Source of the DNA: a virus | Strand: one strand, 5' to 3' | IMG/VR virus record: IMGVR_UViG_3300032462_000002 | Coordinates: 42,871-106,870 of that record | DNA length: 64,000 bases | Shown: piece by piece, positions 63,867-64,000 of the stretch | Numbering within the stretch: the stretch's first letter is position 1 | How the letters are laid out: every line of letters starts with the position of its first letter | Position numbers and translations under genes: made by a program | The notes under the pieces: generated by a model | Told to the model about the DNA's origin: nothing | Seen by the model: only the letters and a program-made list of their open reading frames with translations | Database searches by the model: none

Positions 63867-64000
63867 ATGAAATCGTTTTATCAGTTCTATCAGAAAATGT
63901 TAAAAGAAGCTGCTCCGGGTCAACCTGCTCCGGGTCAACCTGCTCCGGGTCAACCTGCTCCGGGTCAACCTGCTCCGGGTCAACCTGCTCCGGGTCAACC
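63867..64000 (+). CDS. tagged collagen-like protein, truncated by window end
   Basis: Starts at 63867: MKSFYQFYQKMLKEA is a strong tag-type start (compare T4 MKTYQEFIAEA). It then enters (APGQP) repeats to the window edge, encoded by a 15-bp DNA repeat. The rest is outside the window. A packaged or virion-internal collagen-like protein is plausible; copy number is likely variable. Confidence 0.75.
   Translation, partial: MKSFYQFYQKMLKEAAPGQPAPGQPAPGQPAPGQPAPGQPAPGQ
63912..64000 (+). repeat. 15-bp tandem repeats (collagen-like coding)
   Basis: GCTCCGGGTCAACCT is repeated about 5.9 times and runs off the window; encodes APGQP. Confidence 0.97.

Overview
The window looks like part of a very large tailed-phage genome with a T4-type (myovirus) virion. 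Evidence: a tail-tube-like protein (14738-15226), neck/connector-like proteins (57783-58655, 61935-62558, 63310-63852), small beta-rich virion proteins, two DNA adenine methylases, NAMPT, a LAGLIDADG endonuclease, genes packed on both strands with ATGA/TAATG overlaps, and no rRNA, tRNA or bacterial housekeeping operon. The host cannot be read directly. Several exported proteins, especially the LolA-like one at 40985-41806, resemble families I associate with Planctomycetes, so a planctomycete host is a weak inference.

Layout. 1-5.5 kb: a minus-strand operon of a methyltransferase-like protein, an SF2 helicase, two seven-repeat arrays and a one-repeat mini-protein. 5.5-24 kb: small virion, membrane and exported proteins, an endonuclease VII-like mini-protein, DUF6527, a PD-(D/E)XK-like nuclease, tail tube, LAGLIDADG nuclease, trypsin-like protease, a decayed lysine aminotransferase and an intact glutamate dehydrogenase. 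24-28.9 kb: Dam methylase, a sigma70-type promoter driving a conserved unknown, a VWA protein, and a run of small virion-like genes. 28.9-45 kb: glycan genes (GT2-GT9 fusion, NodB deacetylase, epimerase, TPR-glycosyltransferase and others), subtilase, McsA-like protein, an amidoligase cassette, Prim-Pol, and an acidic/lysine-block protein. 45-51.3 kb: wHTH protein, AAA+ ATPase, zinc-finger/DUF2934 protein and zincin-like protein. 51.3-57.7 kb: nucleotidyltransferase, glycosyltransferase, NAMPT, broken SLOG-like gene, NUDIX and a second Dam. 57.7-64 kb: neck, large virion protein and tail/fibre-like proteins, ending in a collagen-like repeat gene cut by the window edge.

Three themes stand out. 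(1) About 20 otherwise unrelated proteins share a short N-terminus of the form M-x-x-[FY]-x-x-[WF]-x(3-5)-[NE]-E, closely resembling the capsid-targeting sequence of T4 internal head proteins; the carriers include a nuclease, DNA-binding proteins, a zincin and acidic/basic proteins, suggesting a cohort packaged in the head and possibly injected. (2) The helicase operon encodes arrays of a ~57-residue repeat in which four positions of one helix vary while the frame is conserved, as in a modular recognition array. (3) Several genes carry small lesions that can be repaired on paper: a 109-bp inversion in a methyltransferase, an (AC)6 frameshift, an A5 frameshift, internal deletions in lat and in a SLOG-like gene, and a 48-bp duplication. 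These are either real micro-variation or assembly error.

Regulation: four genes of early/metabolic type follow sigma70-like promoters, whereas structural and accessory genes often follow TATATAT or ATAAATA elements close to the start codon. Intrinsic terminators are frequent, and two overlap the ribosome-binding site or start codon of the next gene.
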